DNA of 64,000 bases from Glaciecola sp. (GCA_029246415.1 JAQWNF010000007.1:1-64000), one strand, 5' to 3'. Positions 18,496-29,089 are shown, counted from the stretch's first letter. Numbers and translations are program-made. The notes: generated by a model from the sequence alone, not told the origin.

Positions 18496-19101
18496 TTATA
18501 GTTTATCCGCATTTTCTGAAAGGTATGCAGCAACACCAGCAGTCGATGCGTCCATACCTTTGTCGCCTTCAGTCCAACCTGCAGGGCATACTTCACCGTG
18601 CTCTTGGTGGAAGTTTAGGGCATCAACCATACGCAACATCTCGTCAACGTTACGACCTAATGGTAAATCGTTAACTACTTGATGACGTACTTGGAAATCT
18701 TCGTCAATTAAGAAAGAAGCACGGAAAGCAACACCCGCTTCTGGATGCTCAACGTCGTAAGCTTTGCAGATTTCATGTTTAGTATCAGCAACTAACGCAT
18801 ACTTAACTTGACCAATACCACCATCATTGATGGCAGTGTTACGCCATGCATTGTGGCTAAACTGAGAATCAATTGATACACCGATAACTTCAACGCCACG
18901 CTTGGTGAATTCAGCTAAACGCTTATCAAAAGCAATCAGCTCAGAAGGACATACGAAAGTGAAATCTAATGGATAAAAGAACACAACTGCTTTTTTACCT
19001 TTTACTGCTTCGCTTAATGTGAAGCTATCGACGATTTCACCAGAGCCTAAAACAGCTGCTGCAGAAAAATCAGGGGCCTGACGACCAACTAATACACTCA
19101 T
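18496..19101 (-). CDS. Typical 2-Cys peroxiredoxin (AhpC/TSA family)
   Basis: A thiol peroxidase of 201 residues that reduces hydrogen peroxide and organic hydroperoxides. The peroxidatic cysteine is in YPLDFTFVCPSEL (Cys51) and the resolving cysteine in HGEVCPAGW near residue 172, the arrangement of typical two-cysteine dimers. The ATG at 19101 has GGAG six bases upstream; the frame also extends to a TTG at 19113, which I reject. It is divergent from bfd, and a Fur-like box lies between them. A strong terminator follows the gene. The reductant partner is not in this window. Confidence 0.95.
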   Translation of the reverse strand: MSVLVGRQAPDFSAAAVLGSGEIVDSFTLSEAVKGKKAVVFFYPLDFTFVCPSELIAFDKRLAEFTKRGVEVIGVSIDSQFSHNAWRNTAINDGGIGQVKYALVADTKHEICKAYDVEHPEAGVAFRASFLIDEDFQVRHQVVNDLPLGRNVDEMLRMVDALNFHQEHGEVCPAGWTEGDKGMDASTAGVAAYLSENADKL

Positions 19102-19224
19102 AAGATTCTCCAATATTGTTTGTTATAAGTTTTGTAACGAATATATATTACGTTATACATGAATATAAGGTTTAAAAATTCTTTATCAAGAAAAAATTAA
19201 AAAAATATTTGCTTTAATTCTAAA

Positions 19225-19239
19225 TGATAACTATTATTA
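19225..19239. promoter_or_regulatory. Fur-box-like site upstream of bfd
   Basis: TGATAACTATTATTA matches 12 of the 14 defined positions of the Fur consensus TGATAAT-N-ATTATCA. It lies 28-42 bases upstream of the bfd start codon and between bfd and the divergent peroxiredoxin gene. Known iron control of bfd in other bacteria supports it; direct binding is not shown. Confidence 0.6.
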
Positions 19240-19266
19240 TTTACATAACGATTTAGGGGTTTTTCA

Positions 19267-19461
19267 ATGTTTGTATGTATGTGCTACAACGTGACGGATA
19301 AAGACATCAAACATGCGGTCAATACGCATGGTGTTGGTAATATTCGCGAGCTAAAACAACATCTACAATTAGGCGATAACTGCGGCAAATGCATTAGCAT
19401 GGCACAAGATATTATTGATACCCAAATCATCGACGAAAGTTTGTTTAAAGACGTAGGGTAA
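19267..19461 (+). CDS. bfd: Bacterioferritin-associated ferredoxin Bfd
   Basis: A 64-residue [2Fe-2S] protein. Cys4 and Cys6 (FVCMCYNVTDKDI) and Cys39 and Cys42 (DNCGKC) are the cluster ligands of the BFD domain. Bfd donates electrons to bacterioferritin to release stored iron and is typically induced by iron starvation, which fits the Fur-like box upstream. No bacterioferritin gene lies in the window. A bidirectional terminator separates it from convergent grxD. Confidence 0.94.
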   Translation: MFVCMCYNVTDKDIKHAVNTHGVGNIRELKQHLQLGDNCGKCISMAQDIIDTQIIDESLFKDVG

Positions 19462-19506
19462 CTGCATTCTTACTCTCATTCGTATGCAGTGACCTTGCGC
19501 ACAATT

Positions 19507-19551
19507 AAAAAGCCCCTTCCAGTTTGATTCAGCTGTCAGGGGCTTTTTTTA
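19507..19551. terminator. Bidirectional terminator between bfd and grxD
   Basis: AAAAAGCCCCTT and its complement CAGGGGCTTTTTTT flank a loop of about 20 bases. The A run on one side and T run on the other allow termination on both strands, serving bfd from the left and grxD from the right. Confidence 0.85.
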
Positions 19552-19562
19552 TTGCTTAAAGA

Positions 19563-19904
19563 CTATTCTGGCGCGTCATCAGACGCATATTTTGCAGCGG
19601 TTTCTTTGACTAAAGGCTGTAGCTCGCCCTGCTGCATCATTTCCATAATAATGTCACAACCACCAACTAGCTCACCGTCAACCCATAACTGTGGGAAGGT
19701 TGGCCAATTAGCAAATTTCGGCAGTTCAGCACGGATATCTGGGTTTTGTAAAATATCAACGTAAGCAAACTGCTCTCCACACTGCATTAATGCTTGTGAA
19801 GCTTGTGAAGAAAAACCACAACTAGGTAGCTTAGGCGACCCTTTCATATATAGTAAGATTGCGTTTTCACTGATTTGTTGTTTGATCTTTTCAACGGTTT
19901 CCAT
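19563..19904 (-). CDS. grxD: Monothiol glutaredoxin Grx4
   Basis: A 113-residue CGFS-type glutaredoxin that carries a bridging [2Fe-2S] cluster and takes part in Fe-S delivery and iron sensing. The active site is SCGFSS, followed by WPTFPQLWVDGELVGGCDI with the glutathione-binding TFPQ and GG-CD residues. It is encoded next to sodB on the opposite strand; grxD and sodB are also close in E. coli. With bfd on the other side this forms an iron and oxidative stress neighbourhood. Confidence 0.95.
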   Translation of the reverse strand: METVEKIKQQISENAILLYMKGSPKLPSCGFSSQASQALMQCGEQFAYVDILQNPDIRAELPKFANWPTFPQLWVDGELVGGCDIIMEMMQQGELQPLVKETAAKYASDDAPE

Positions 19905-20047
19905 AAGTACTCACCTTTAAACAATTTTGAAATTTATTGCACTATTATGCCTGTGAATTTCAACATTCCCAATCGTAAATTGAACTTATTTAGTTAATTT
20001 ACATATATGTTAGTGTCGATTGGTTTACGAAAGTTAGTAAATTACTC

Positions 20048-20075
20048 TTGTAAACTCGTACACAATCCTTATATT
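20048..20075 (+). promoter_or_regulatory. Possible sodB promoter
   Basis: TTGTAA and TATATT are separated by 16 bases, about 65 bases upstream of the sodB start codon. These are fair matches to the sigma-70 -35 and -10 elements. Other AT-rich alternatives exist downstream, so this is tentative. Confidence 0.35.
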
Positions 20076-20139
20076 ACTCTCAATTGCCAATTTTATTGGT
20101 TTATATTGATAACCACTTTTATGACGAATGGAGAACATC

Positions 20140-20721
20140 ATGGCTTTTGAATTGCCTGCACTACCTTACGAAAAAAACGCCCTTGAGCCACATATTTCAG
20201 CGGAAACGTTAGAATTTCACCACGGCAAGCACCACGCTACTTACGTAACTAAACTTAATGGTTTAGTTGAAGGTACCGATCTTGCGTCAAAAAGCCTTGA
20301 AGAAATCATCAAATCTTCTGACGGCGGTGTGTTTAACAATGCTGCACAAATCTGGAACCACACGTTCTATTGGAACAGCCTAGCGCCAAACGCTGGCGGT
20401 GAACCAACTGGCGAACTAGCTGACGCTATCAATGCTAAATGGGGTTCTTTTGCAGAATTCAAAGCAGCATTTAATGACAAAGCGGTAAACAACTTTGGTT
20501 CAAGCTGGACTTGGTTAGTAAAAACTGCTGACGGTTCTTTAGACATTGTTAACACGTCTAATGCTGGCACACCTATCACAGAAAATCTTGTACCATTAAT
20601 CACTGTTGATTTATGGGAACACGCTTACTATATCGATTACCGTAATGTTCGTCCTAATTACCTTGAAGGTTTTTGGGCACTTGCAAACTGGGAATTCGCA
20701 GCGGCAAACTTCGCAGCGTAA
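20140..20721 (+). CDS. sodB: Superoxide dismutase, iron type (SodB)
   Basis: Cytoplasmic SOD of 193 residues from the ATG at 20140, which has GGAGA at good spacing; an upstream in-frame ATG at 20128 overlaps that ribosome binding site. Metal ligands are visible in [23 protein letters not shown] and [12 protein letters not shown]. The residue pattern ([19 protein letters not shown]) is that of iron-dependent enzymes. It is followed by a strong terminator and so is monocistronic. Confidence 0.96.
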   Translation: MAFELPALPYEKNALEPHISAETLEFHHGKHHATYVTKLNGLVEGTDLASKSLEEIIKSSDGGVFNNAAQIWNHTFYWNSLAPNAGGEPTGELADAINAKWGSFAEFKAAFNDKAVNNFGSSWTWLVKTADGSLDIVNTSNAGTPITENLVPLITVDLWEHAYYIDYRNVRPNYLEGFWALANWEFAAANFAA

Positions 20722-20781
20722 GCAGCTCTAGACAGTTTAATAGCGAGTGATTTTGTTACTCGTTTCCACAACTGTAATACG

Positions 20782-20814
20782 AACGCCAATACTTATGTAT
20801 TGGCGTTTTTTTAT
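20782..20814 (+). terminator. Terminator of sodB
   Basis: AACGCCAATAC pairs with GTATTGGCGTT around a four-base loop and is followed by a run of seven T residues, 61 bases past the sodB stop. Confidence 0.92.
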
Positions 20815-20898
20815 GTCCAAAATAAAAAATTCTCCCTTGTGCTTAATTTACCGTCTAAGCTGTATATATAACCAACGATATGTTAATCCGGAGATGTT

Positions 20899-22821
20899 AT
20901 GGGTATATTTGAACAATACAAAGACCGTTATGAAGCACATAAGGAAGAAGAATTCACTATCCAAGAATTCTTAGAAATTTGTAAAAATGATCCGACTAGC
21001 TATGCAAATTCGGCAGAACGATTACTCAACGCAATCGGCACGCCGCAAATGGTGGATACTTCTCAAGATCCCACCTTAAGTCGGATTTTTTCTAATCGTG
21101 TGATTGCGCGCTATCCTGCGTTTAATGAATTTTACGGCATGGAAGAAGCGATAGAGCAAATTGTGTCGTATCTTAAACACGCTGCTCAAGGCTTAGAAGA
21201 AAAGAAACAAGTGCTCTATTTGTTGGGCCCTGTTGGCGGTGGTAAATCATCACTTGCCGAACGTTTAAAAGAACTGATGCAAAATAACCCAATCTATGTT
21301 CTCAAAGGTTCACCAGTCAATGATCACCCTTTTGCATTATTTGATGCCAACGAAGATGGACATATATTAGAATCCGAATATGGCATATCTAAACGCTATT
21401 TAAAGACGATCATGTCACCTTGGGCACGTAAGCGCCTACATGAATTTAACGGTGATATTACGCAATTTAAGGTTGTACGCCTGCATCCATCTATTTTGGA
21501 TCAAGTTGGTATTGCCAAAACTGAACCGGGTGATGAAAACAACCAAGACATTTCGACTCTGGTAGGTAAAGTTGATATTCGTCGACTAGAGGATTTTGCG
21601 CAAAATGATCCCGATGCATACAGCTATTCAGGCTCGTTATGTAAATCCAATCAAGGGCTGATGGAGTTTGTAGAGATGTTTAAAGCGCCTATCAAAGTGC
21701 TGCATCCGCTGCTTACCGCCACTCAAGAAGGCAATTATAATCCAACTGAGGGCTTCTCTGCCCTGCCCTTTGACGGGCTAATTCTAGCGCATTCTAATGA
21801 ATCAGAATGGCAAACCTTTAGAAACAACAAAAACAATGAAGCGTTTTTGGACCGTGTTTATATTGTCAAAGTGCCCTATTGTTTACGCGTTTCTGAAGAA
21901 ATCAAAATCTACCGCAAACTGCTTGAAAACAGTGAGTTATATGGTGCGCCTTGTGCACCTGACACCTTAGAAGCCCTTGCACAATTTTCCGTTTTATCTC
22001 GTTTAACAGACACAGAGAACTCTAGTCTGTATTCAAAAATGCGTGTTTACGATGGTGAGAGTTTAAAAGACACCGATCCTAAAGCCAAATCCTATCAAGA
22101 GTACCGAGATTATGCCGGCGTTGATGAAGGGATGAACGGTTTATCCACACGCTTCGCCTTCAAAATATTATCACGGGTATTTAACTTTGATCACGCAGAG
22201 GTAGCAGCTAACCCTGTGCATTTATTTTATGTACTTGAACAGCAGATTGATCGCGAGCAGTTTCCAATCGACATTGCTGAACGCTATAAAGAGTTTTTAA
22301 AAGGGTACCTGATCCCTAAATACGTTGAGTTTATCGGTAAAGAAATTCAAACCGCGTATTTAGAATCATACTCAGAGTACGGCCAAAATCTATTTGATCG
22401 CTACGTGACTTATGCTGATTTTTGGATCCAAGATCAAGAATACCGCGATCCCGAAACAGGCCAGTTGTTTGACAGAGAAGCTCTTAATGCGGAATTAGAA
22501 AAAACTGAAAAACCGGCAGGAATAAGCAATCCAAAAGATTTCCGCAATGAGATCGTGAATTTTGTATTACGTGCCCGTGCCGCTAATGACAGTATGAATC
22601 CGAAGTGGACCAGTTATGAAAAACTACGCACGGTTATTGAAAAGAAAATGTTTTCTAACACCGAAGATTTACTACCTGTTATTTCATTTAACACTAAGTC
22701 TTCTGCGGATGATCAGAAAAAACACGACGATTTTGTCGCCCGCATGACTGAAAAAGGATATACCCAGAAGCAGGTACGCTTACTCTGTGAATGGTATTTA
22801 CGCGTTAGAAAGGCGTCTTAA
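20899..22821 (+). CDS. yeaG: PrkA-type serine protein kinase YeaG
   Basis: A 640-residue protein with an AAA-like PrkA domain: Walker A LLGPVGGGKSSLA near 108-120, then HPLLTATQEGNYNPTEGF and ILAHSNESEW motifs typical of PrkA. The C-terminal kinase-like PrkA domain follows from about residue 390. It is the first of three genes (prkA, yeaH, spoVR) four and one base apart. In E. coli yeaGH is induced under nitrogen and general stress through sigma-S; whether that holds here is inference. The start ATG is preceded by GGAG. Confidence 0.96.
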   Translation: MGIFEQYKDRYEAHKEEEFTIQEFLEICKNDPTSYANSAERLLNAIGTPQMVDTSQDPTLSRIFSNRVIARYPAFNEFYGMEEAIEQIVSYLKHAAQGLEEKKQVLYLLGPVGGGKSSLAERLKELMQNNPIYVLKGSPVNDHPFALFDANEDGHILESEYGISKRYLKTIMSPWARKRLHEFNGDITQFKVVRLHPSILDQVGIAKTEPGDENNQDISTLVGKVDIRRLEDFAQNDPDAYSYSGSLCKSNQGLMEFVEMFKAPIKVLHPLLTATQEGNYNPTEGFSALPFDGLILAHSNESEWQTFRNNKNNEAFLDRVYIVKVPYCLRVSEEIKIYRKLLENSELYGAPCAPDTLEALAQFSVLSRLTDTENSSLYSKMRVYDGESLKDTDPKAKSYQEYRDYAGVDEGMNGLSTRFAFKILSRVFNFDHAEVAANPVHLFYVLEQQIDREQFPIDIAERYKEFLKGYLIPKYVEFIGKEIQTAYLESYSEYGQNLFDRYVTYADFWIQDQEYRDPETGQLFDREALNAELEKTEKPAGISNPKDFRNEIVNFVLRARAANDSMNPKWTSYEKLRTVIEKKMFSNTEDLLPVISFNTKSSADDQKKHDDFVARMTEKGYTQKQVRLLCEWYLRVRKAS

Positions 22822-22824
22822 TCT

Positions 22825-24111
22825 ATGGCGCATTTTATTGACCGTCGATTAAATAGTAAAGGTAAAAGCACTGTGAACAGGCAGCGCTTTTTACGTCGCT
22901 ACAAAAATCAAATCAAGCGCTCTGTTGCTGATGCAGTAGGTCAGCGCAGTGTGACTGATGTCGAAACCGGAGAAAACATTAGCATCCCTACTCGGGATGT
23001 ATTTGAGCCAGTTTTTCATACTGGCAAAGGAGGTAAGCGCGAACAAGTACATCCAGGTAACGACCAGTTCGCATCGGGAGATCGTATCGAGCGTCCTTTG
23101 GGAGGAGAAGGTGGAGGCGCCAGCGGTGATGGTGATGCCTCAGATAGTGGTGAAGGTCAGGACGAATTTAGTTTTCAAATTTCTAAAGATGAATACCTTG
23201 ATTTGTTATTTGAGGATCTAGCTCTGCCCAACCTGCGCAAAACCCAACAAAAACAAATGATCCAATATGAGACGTTCCGCTCTGGGTATCAAACCGATGG
23301 CGTACCGAGTAATTTGGATATTGTGCGCTCGTTAAAAGGCTCTGTCGCCCGAAGAATAGCGCTGACATCGGGTAAAAAACGTGAAATTAAACGTTTAAAA
23401 ATGGAGATCCAAGCGTTTTTGGAAGACCCACATGAACACCCAATTGAAATCGCCGCCCTTGAAAAACGCATTGCCGAACTGGAAGGTAAAGTCAAACGCG
23501 TACCGTTTATCGACAGCTTTGATTTACGTTTTAAGAACTATGATAAACGTGCGATCCCTTCCAGCAAAGCCGTCATGTTTTGTTTGATGGATGTATCAGG
23601 TTCAATGGATCAAGCTACAAAAGACATTGCAAAACGCTTTTATATCTTACTGTATTTGTTTTTAACGCGAAATTATAAAGATGTAGAAGTCGTGTATATC
23701 CGCCATCATACTCAAGCCAAAGAAGTGGATGAACAGGAGTTCTTTTATTCCCAAGAAACCGGAGGTACGATTGTCTCTAGCGCACTTAAATTAATGTTGG
23801 ATATAGTACAAACTCGCTACGATGCTGCCGAATGGAATGTCTATGCAGCCCAAGCGTCAGATGGTGATAACTGGGCAGATGACTCACCGAGTTGTAGACA
23901 AATCATGATCGATAAAATCTTGCCATTAACGCGTTATTATTCATACATCGAAATTACTCAGCGCCAGCATCAAAGCCTATGGCGTGAGTATGAAACAATT
24001 GCGAGTAGTTTTGATAATTTTGCCATGAAACACATTCAAAGTGCCGAGGAGATTTTCCCCACATTTAGAGAGTTGTTTAAATCGCAAGATACAGCAAATG
24101 AAGGACAATGA
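22825..24111 (+). CDS. yeaH: YeaH/YhbH family protein (DUF444)
   Basis: A 428-residue DUF444 protein. The basic N-terminus (about 1-40) leads to a glycine- and aspartate-rich linker ([19 protein letters not shown], 93-111), a helical middle part, and a C-terminal von Willebrand A-like domain with the MIDAS pattern DVSGS at 256-260 and TGG further on. The function is unknown, but it is nearly always encoded with PrkA and SpoVR. It sits three bases after yeaG and one base before ycgB. Confidence 0.94.
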   Translation: MAHFIDRRLNSKGKSTVNRQRFLRRYKNQIKRSVADAVGQRSVTDVETGENISIPTRDVFEPVFHTGKGGKREQVHPGNDQFASGDRIERPLGGEGGGASGDGDASDSGEGQDEFSFQISKDEYLDLLFEDLALPNLRKTQQKQMIQYETFRSGYQTDGVPSNLDIVRSLKGSVARRIALTSGKKREIKRLKMEIQAFLEDPHEHPIEIAALEKRIAELEGKVKRVPFIDSFDLRFKNYDKRAIPSSKAVMFCLMDVSGSMDQATKDIAKRFYILLYLFLTRNYKDVEVVYIRHHTQAKEVDEQEFFYSQETGGTIVSSALKLMLDIVQTRYDAAEWNVYAAQASDGDNWADDSPSCRQIMIDKILPLTRYYSYIEITQRQHQSLWREYETIASSFDNFAMKHIQSAEEIFPTFRELFKSQDTANEGQ

Positions 24112-24112
24112 T

Positions 24113-25645
24113 ATGGGTAAACCTGAAGTAGATCCAACCAAACAGGATGGTATGTTATCAGATGGCCCTGATTGGACATTTTCTTTATTATCACAATACG
24201 AAGATGAAATTGATCGAGTTGCCAAAATTTACAAACTCGATACCTATCCTAACCAAATAGAAATCATTACCGCCGAACAAATGATGGATGCCTATGCCTC
24301 TATCGGCATGCCAATCAACTATTCACATTGGTCATTTGGTAAAAAGTTTATCTCCACAGAACAAGGGTACCGACGCGGTCAAATGGGGCTTGCTTATGAA
24401 ATAGTGATTAATTCCGAGCCGTGTATTTCTTATCTAATGGAAGAAAATACGATTACCATGCAAGCACTGGTTATTGCGCATGCATGTTATGGACACAACT
24501 CGTTTTTTAAAGGCAATTACCTATTCCAAACTTGGACGGACGCCAGCTCTATTATTGATTATTTGGTTTTTGCTAAAAAATTCGTCTCCGATTGTGAAGA
24601 AAAACACGGCGTTGATGAAGTCGAAAAAATCATGGATTCTTGCCACGCCTTAATGAACTATGGGGTCGATCGGTATAAGCGTCCGAGTAAGATCTCTATG
24701 GTCGAAGAGCAAGCCCGTCTTGCTGACCGCGCTGAATACTTACAATCGCAAGTGAATGATTTATGGCGTACCCTGCCTCAATCTAATGATATTCCAGAAG
24801 TAAAAGAAGTGCGCTTTCCTACTGAGCCACAAGAAAACATCTTATACTTTATTGAAAAAAAAGCCCCTTTGTTAGAGCCGTGGCAACGTGAGCTGGTGCG
24901 TATTGTTCGCAAAGTCTCTCAATATTTTTATCCACAAAAGCAAACGCAAGTCATGAATGAGGGCTGGGCGTGTTTCTGGCATTACCATATTCTCAATCAC
25001 CTGTATGACGAAGGGAAAGTGTCTGATAGTTTTATTATGGAGTTTTTGCATTCACATACTTCGGTGGTCGCGCAACCTGATTATAACTCACCTTATTATT
25101 CCGGTATCAATCCCTATGCATTGGGCTTTGCGATGTTTATGGACATTAAACGTATGTGTACCGATCCAACTCCAGAAGATTACGAGGAGATGCCAGATGT
25201 TGCTGGAAAAGACTGGCTCGAAACCGTACATTTTGCGATGAAAAATTTCAAAGATGAATCCTTTATTAGTCAATTTTTATCGCCTAAACTCATTCGTGAT
25301 TTTAAATTTTTTGCGATTAACGATGATATGAAACAAGATTATATTGAGGTGTCGGCGATCCATAATGAACAAGGATATCGCTTAGTTCGCGAAAAACTCT
25401 CAGCACAATATAACTTAAGTAATCTGGAACCGAATATCCAAGTGTATAACGTCGATGTTCGAGGTGATCGCTCATTGACACTGCGCTACATTCCACAAAA
25501 TGATATTCCGTTGGCCAAATCACAACATCAAGTGATGAAGCATTTACATCGTTTATGGGGCTTTGATGTGAAACTGGAGCAAGAAAATGAGGATGGTACT
25601 ATCACAACATTAGCGCGTTGCCCTAGCGAATTTGATAAAAAATAA
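24113..25645 (+). CDS. ycgB: SpoVR family protein YcgB
   Basis: A 510-residue SpoVR-family protein, with MNEGWACFWHYHILNHLYDE and SGINPYALGFAMF as strong family motifs. The start is the ATG at 24113, with AAGGA eight bases upstream (24101-24105); earlier in-frame starts at 24041 and 24098 lie within yeaH or overlap the ribosome binding site. SpoVR proteins were named from Bacillus spore cortex formation, but in gammaproteobacteria the role is unknown and tied to PrkA. In E. coli ycgB lies beside fadR, not beside yeaG-yeaH; here it completes the three-gene operon. Confidence 0.95.
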   Translation: MGKPEVDPTKQDGMLSDGPDWTFSLLSQYEDEIDRVAKIYKLDTYPNQIEIITAEQMMDAYASIGMPINYSHWSFGKKFISTEQGYRRGQMGLAYEIVINSEPCISYLMEENTITMQALVIAHACYGHNSFFKGNYLFQTWTDASSIIDYLVFAKKFVSDCEEKHGVDEVEKIMDSCHALMNYGVDRYKRPSKISMVEEQARLADRAEYLQSQVNDLWRTLPQSNDIPEVKEVRFPTEPQENILYFIEKKAPLLEPWQRELVRIVRKVSQYFYPQKQTQVMNEGWACFWHYHILNHLYDEGKVSDSFIMEFLHSHTSVVAQPDYNSPYYSGINPYALGFAMFMDIKRMCTDPTPEDYEEMPDVAGKDWLETVHFAMKNFKDESFISQFLSPKLIRDFKFFAINDDMKQDYIEVSAIHNEQGYRLVREKLSAQYNLSNLEPNIQVYNVDVRGDRSLTLRYIPQNDIPLAKSQHQVMKHLHRLWGFDVKLEQENEDGTITTLARCPSEFDKK

Positions 25646-25715
25646 TCGTAAACAATAGCTTGGCAAACATAAGCGAGGTTGCTCGGAGTCTTTAGTTTGT
25701 ACATCAACTGAAGTG

Positions 25716-26999
25716 TTAAATTGCATTGGATTGCCCTCTACTTGTTAACACTGAGTGATGTGCAAACATCATCACTATGCCACCAAGCATGGTAGCTAAC
25801 GCAGCACTGACAAACGCGGTGACCGCGCCAGTGCCGTCTAGCCATAATAAGCCAGCACCATAATTGCCCACCGCCCCACCTAAGCCAAAAGCGAGACTCA
25901 CATACAATGCTTGTCCTTGAGTGTGAAAACGCTTTGCAAAAAAGCGGTGAATAAAACTCACCGAAGCGGCATGCGTGACACCAAAACTAAATGCATGTAA
26001 CAGTTGTGACAAACTTAATAACCACCACGTATCTGGCGTATAAGCGAGCATTAACCAACGCACTGATGTCAGCCACATCGAAATAATGATTAACCATTTG
26101 ATCCCAAAGCGCTGGATCAGTTTGCCCGCCACTAAAAATATACCTATCTCAGCCAATACGCCTAGGGCTAAAAAGATCCCAGTTTGCGTACCTGTATAGC
26201 CTAGCTCCGCACTATACAGAGCGAAAAAACTATAGAAAGGCCCCATGCTAATTTGCAATAAACCCGAAGCGCCAATAAAACAGATAAACGGTAGAGTTAA
26301 TGCCTTTTGCCATTCGTTGCTGCTATCGCCTTGAGAAGTAGCGTGCGTATCGACCTGAACGCTGCGGATGGCCAATGTACTCAAAAACACGGCAAACAAA
26401 ATACTGGTGGTACCATATAGCACCACCTCTGTCGAAGTCAGATCTAGTATAGCGCCCATTGCTACGGTAAAAGCGATAAACCCCAGGCTGCCCCACATAC
26501 GTAAACGCGAGTAACGATGGGGATCGCCTTGTACACAATCCATAGTGACGACTTCAATCTGAGGCAAAATCGCACTGACAAAAATCATCATGCCTGATAG
26601 CGCAGCGGTAATTAACCAAAAATCGTTGCCTAAATAAGCTAAACAGGTACTGACACAGCTTAACAATGCGCCAACCCTTAGCATTAATAGGTTTTTACCG
26701 ACTTTATCCGCTAAATAAGACCATAGATTGGGTCCTAAGATCCGCGCAAGGGTAATAATGGCAAAAAGCTCACCGATTTGTTGTGAAGAAAACCCGCGAC
26801 CATCCAAAAATACACCTAGGTAGGGAATGATCACGCCAACATGTCCGAAATACAAAAAGTACGTCAAACCCAGCAGGAGGATATTTGAAGGTGATAACGC
26901 CTTGTCTAAGACGTTATCAGGATTACTAGAAGTAGATGTGTTCAATTTAAGGTTTGATTGCACCTGGGATGACTGGAGTCGTAGAAACCACACCGGCAT
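25716..26999 (-). CDS. MFS transporter, HcaT-like (phenylpropionate/nucleoside type)
   Basis: A 427-residue protein with about 12 hydrophobic helices. The first helix ([20 protein letters not shown]) and the conserved loop [15 protein letters not shown] between helices 2 and 3 fit the MFS_1-like HcaT group. The true start is unclear: the only early ATG is at 26999, inside the end of aroC (53-base overlap), while a GTG at 26963 and a TTG at 26945 are alternatives without good ribosome binding sites. Coupling to aroC is likely either way. The substrate is unknown. Confidence 0.82.
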   Translation of the reverse strand: MPVWFLRLQSSQVQSNLKLNTSTSSNPDNVLDKALSPSNILLLGLTYFLYFGHVGVIIPYLGVFLDGRGFSSQQIGELFAIITLARILGPNLWSYLADKVGKNLLMLRVGALLSCVSTCLAYLGNDFWLITAALSGMMIFVSAILPQIEVVTMDCVQGDPHRYSRLRMWGSLGFIAFTVAMGAILDLTSTEVVLYGTTSILFAVFLSTLAIRSVQVDTHATSQGDSSNEWQKALTLPFICFIGASGLLQISMGPFYSFFALYSAELGYTGTQTGIFLALGVLAEIGIFLVAGKLIQRFGIKWLIIISMWLTSVRWLMLAYTPDTWWLLSLSQLLHAFSFGVTHAASVSFIHRFFAKRFHTQGQALYVSLAFGLGGAVGNYGAGLLWLDGTGAVTAFVSAALATMLGGIVMMFAHHSVLTSRGQSNAI

Positions 27000-28050
27000 T
27001 TTGTCCGCGGTGGCGTAACAAGTGATCCATGATCACAATCGCTGCCATCGCTTCAGCAATCGGTACCGCTCTGATCCCAACACAAGGATCATGACGCCCC
27101 TTAGTAATAACATCCGTGGTTTTACCATCAACAGTGATAGTTTCACCCGGTACAGTGATCGAAGAAGTAGGCTTTAACGCCATGTGAACTAGCACATCTT
27201 GTCCTGTAGAAATACCACCTAACACGCCACCGGCATGGTTAGTAGCAAAGCCTTCAGGGGTCATGCGGTCGCGATGTTCACTGCCTTTTTGATTGATAAC
27301 AGCAAAACCGTCACCTATCTCAACACCTTTAACGGCATTAATACCCATCATCGCGTGCGCTAAATCAGCATCTAAACGATCAAAAACAGGCTCACCTAAG
27401 CCTACAGGCATATTGGTAATTTGTACGGACACCTTTGCGCCAATCGAATCACCTGACTTTTTAAGGTCGCGCATGTACTCGTCTAATGCTTCTAATTTGC
27501 TTGCATCAGGGCAGAAAAAAGGATTTGTGTTTGTTATGCTGTGATCGATTGTCTCAGCAACAACTGGACCTAGCTCAGATAAATACCCCAGTACTTCAAT
27601 ACCAAACTCTTGTTTGAGGTATTTTTTGGCGATAGCACCAGCCGCAACGCGAATCGCTGTTTCACGTGCTGAGCTTCGACCACCACCGCGATAATCGCGG
27701 GTACCAAATTTTTGTTGATACGTATAGTCAGCATGACCAGGGCGGAAACGGTCGGATATTTTTGAGTAATCTTGACTGCGTTGATCTTTGTTTTTAATCA
27801 ACACACCGATACTCGTACCAGTCGTCACCCCATCAAATACGCCGGATAAGATTTGTACTTCATCGTCTTCACGACGCGCAGTCGTATAGCGAGAAGTACC
27901 AGGTTTACGGCGATCTAAATCAACTTGTAAATCTTCTTCAGTTAATGCCATGCCCGGAGGGCAACCATCAATAACACCACCGATGGCGATGCCATGCGAT
28001 TCGCCAAAAGTAGTAACGGTAAATAAACGACCAAAAGTATTGCCTGCCAC
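26947..28050 (-). CDS. aroC: Chorismate synthase
   Basis: Last enzyme of the shikimate pathway; it converts EPSP to chorismate using reduced FMN. The protein has 367 residues. Family signatures are [18 protein letters not shown] at the N-terminus, [20 protein letters not shown] with [12 protein letters not shown], and the C-terminal [19 protein letters not shown]. Gene order prmB-aroC is as in E. coli; the genes are nine bases apart. Confidence 0.97.
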   Translation of the reverse strand: MAGNTFGRLFTVTTFGESHGIAIGGVIDGCPPGMALTEEDLQVDLDRRKPGTSRYTTARREDDEVQILSGVFDGVTTGTSIGVLIKNKDQRSQDYSKISDRFRPGHADYTYQQKFGTRDYRGGGRSSARETAIRVAAGAIAKKYLKQEFGIEVLGYLSELGPVVAETIDHSITNTNPFFCPDASKLEALDEYMRDLKKSGDSIGAKVSVQITNMPVGLGEPVFDRLDADLAHAMMGINAVKGVEIGDGFAVINQKGSEHRDRMTPEGFATNHAGGVLGGISTGQDVLVHMALKPTSSITVPGETITVDGKTTDVITKGRHDPCVGIRAVPIAEAMAAIVIMDHLLRHRGQNAGVVSTTPVIPGAIKP

Positions 28051-28059
28051 GATAAATCC

Positions 28060-28995
28060 TTACTGTTGTTGCCAATAGTCGACTAAGGTTTGACGGTCTA
28101 CTGCAAAGACCCCTTGTCCACCTTGTTCAAAATCAATCCACTGTACTGCTAACCCAGGAAAACGAGTTAGCATGTGTACAGACGAGTTACCCACTTCAAC
28201 AAATAACCAGCCATGTTCAGTTAAATGCTCTGGAGCTTGTTGTAATATTGTCTCAACAATATCCAACCCATCATGTCCAGCGGCTAATGCCAATGCTGGT
28301 TCATGTAAAAATTCTTGCGGAAGATCTGACATATCCTCGGCGTCCACGTACGGAGGATTAGAGACGATCAAATCATATTTTTGTCCCATCACGCCACTAA
28401 ACACATCCGATTGCACCGGATAGACTCGCTCGGCTAAGCCATGCTCAGTAATGTTTAGTGCAGCCACTTCTAGTGCATCTTCGGAAATATCTAGTGCGTC
28501 TACTTGCGCGTGAACAAATTGGTGAGCCAACGCAATCGCGATACAACCACCACCGGTACACAGATCCATAATTAACTGCGGAGGCTGTGTTAACCACTGA
28601 GCAAATTCATCATTAATCAGCTCTGCAAACGGTGAGCGAGGGATCAGCACTCGATGGTCGACATAAAACGGATAACCCGCAAACCAAGCTTGATTAGTCA
28701 GGTAAGGTAACGGCTCTAACGTGTTAATACGTTGTGTTAACAGCGCGACAACTTGTTCTTTTTCAGCTTGCACTAAGCGTGCGTTAAACAATGCATCTGA
28801 TGTTTTTTGTGCCATATCTGGCGGTAAAGACACGCTAAACAACACGATCACCACCGCTTCATCCCAAGCATTATCAGTGCCATGACCAAAATATACGTCG
28901 GATTGATTGAGTTGTGAAGTACAGTAGCGCACCCAATCTAATATTGAGTGTAGTTGCCCATAATCTTCTTGAGGAAAGGAATATAGCGATGTCAT
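28060..28995 (-). CDS. prmB: Ribosomal protein L3 N5-glutamine methyltransferase PrmB
   Basis: A 311-residue SAM-dependent methyltransferase that modifies a glutamine of ribosomal protein L3. The SAM-binding MDLCTGGGCIAIALA starts near residue 143 and the catalytic NPPY is at 213-216. The N-terminal helical domain ends in the family motif EPLPYLTNQAWFAG. It is divergent from smrB and followed by aroC. Confidence 0.95.
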   Translation of the reverse strand: MTSLYSFPQEDYGQLHSILDWVRYCTSQLNQSDVYFGHGTDNAWDEAVVIVLFSVSLPPDMAQKTSDALFNARLVQAEKEQVVALLTQRINTLEPLPYLTNQAWFAGYPFYVDHRVLIPRSPFAELINDEFAQWLTQPPQLIMDLCTGGGCIAIALAHQFVHAQVDALDISEDALEVAALNITEHGLAERVYPVQSDVFSGVMGQKYDLIVSNPPYVDAEDMSDLPQEFLHEPALALAAGHDGLDIVETILQQAPEHLTEHGWLFVEVGNSSVHMLTRFPGLAVQWIDFEQGGQGVFAVDRQTLVDYWQQQ

Positions 28996-29089
28996 AGTTA
29001 ACAGGTTGTTCTTGTTACAGATAATAACAGGTATAATACCTTAAAAGCGCCGATTCGGCATGTTCAATTTTACGGATGCAGGGATTTTT

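Noticed and set aside
20097-20109. CCAAT-TTT-ATTGG palindrome upstream of sodB
   Set aside because: Short and AT-rich with no link to a known regulator; not strong enough to call an operator.
24041-24112. Earlier starts for spoVR
   Set aside because: They lie within yeaH; the ATG at 24113 has AAGGA at correct spacing.
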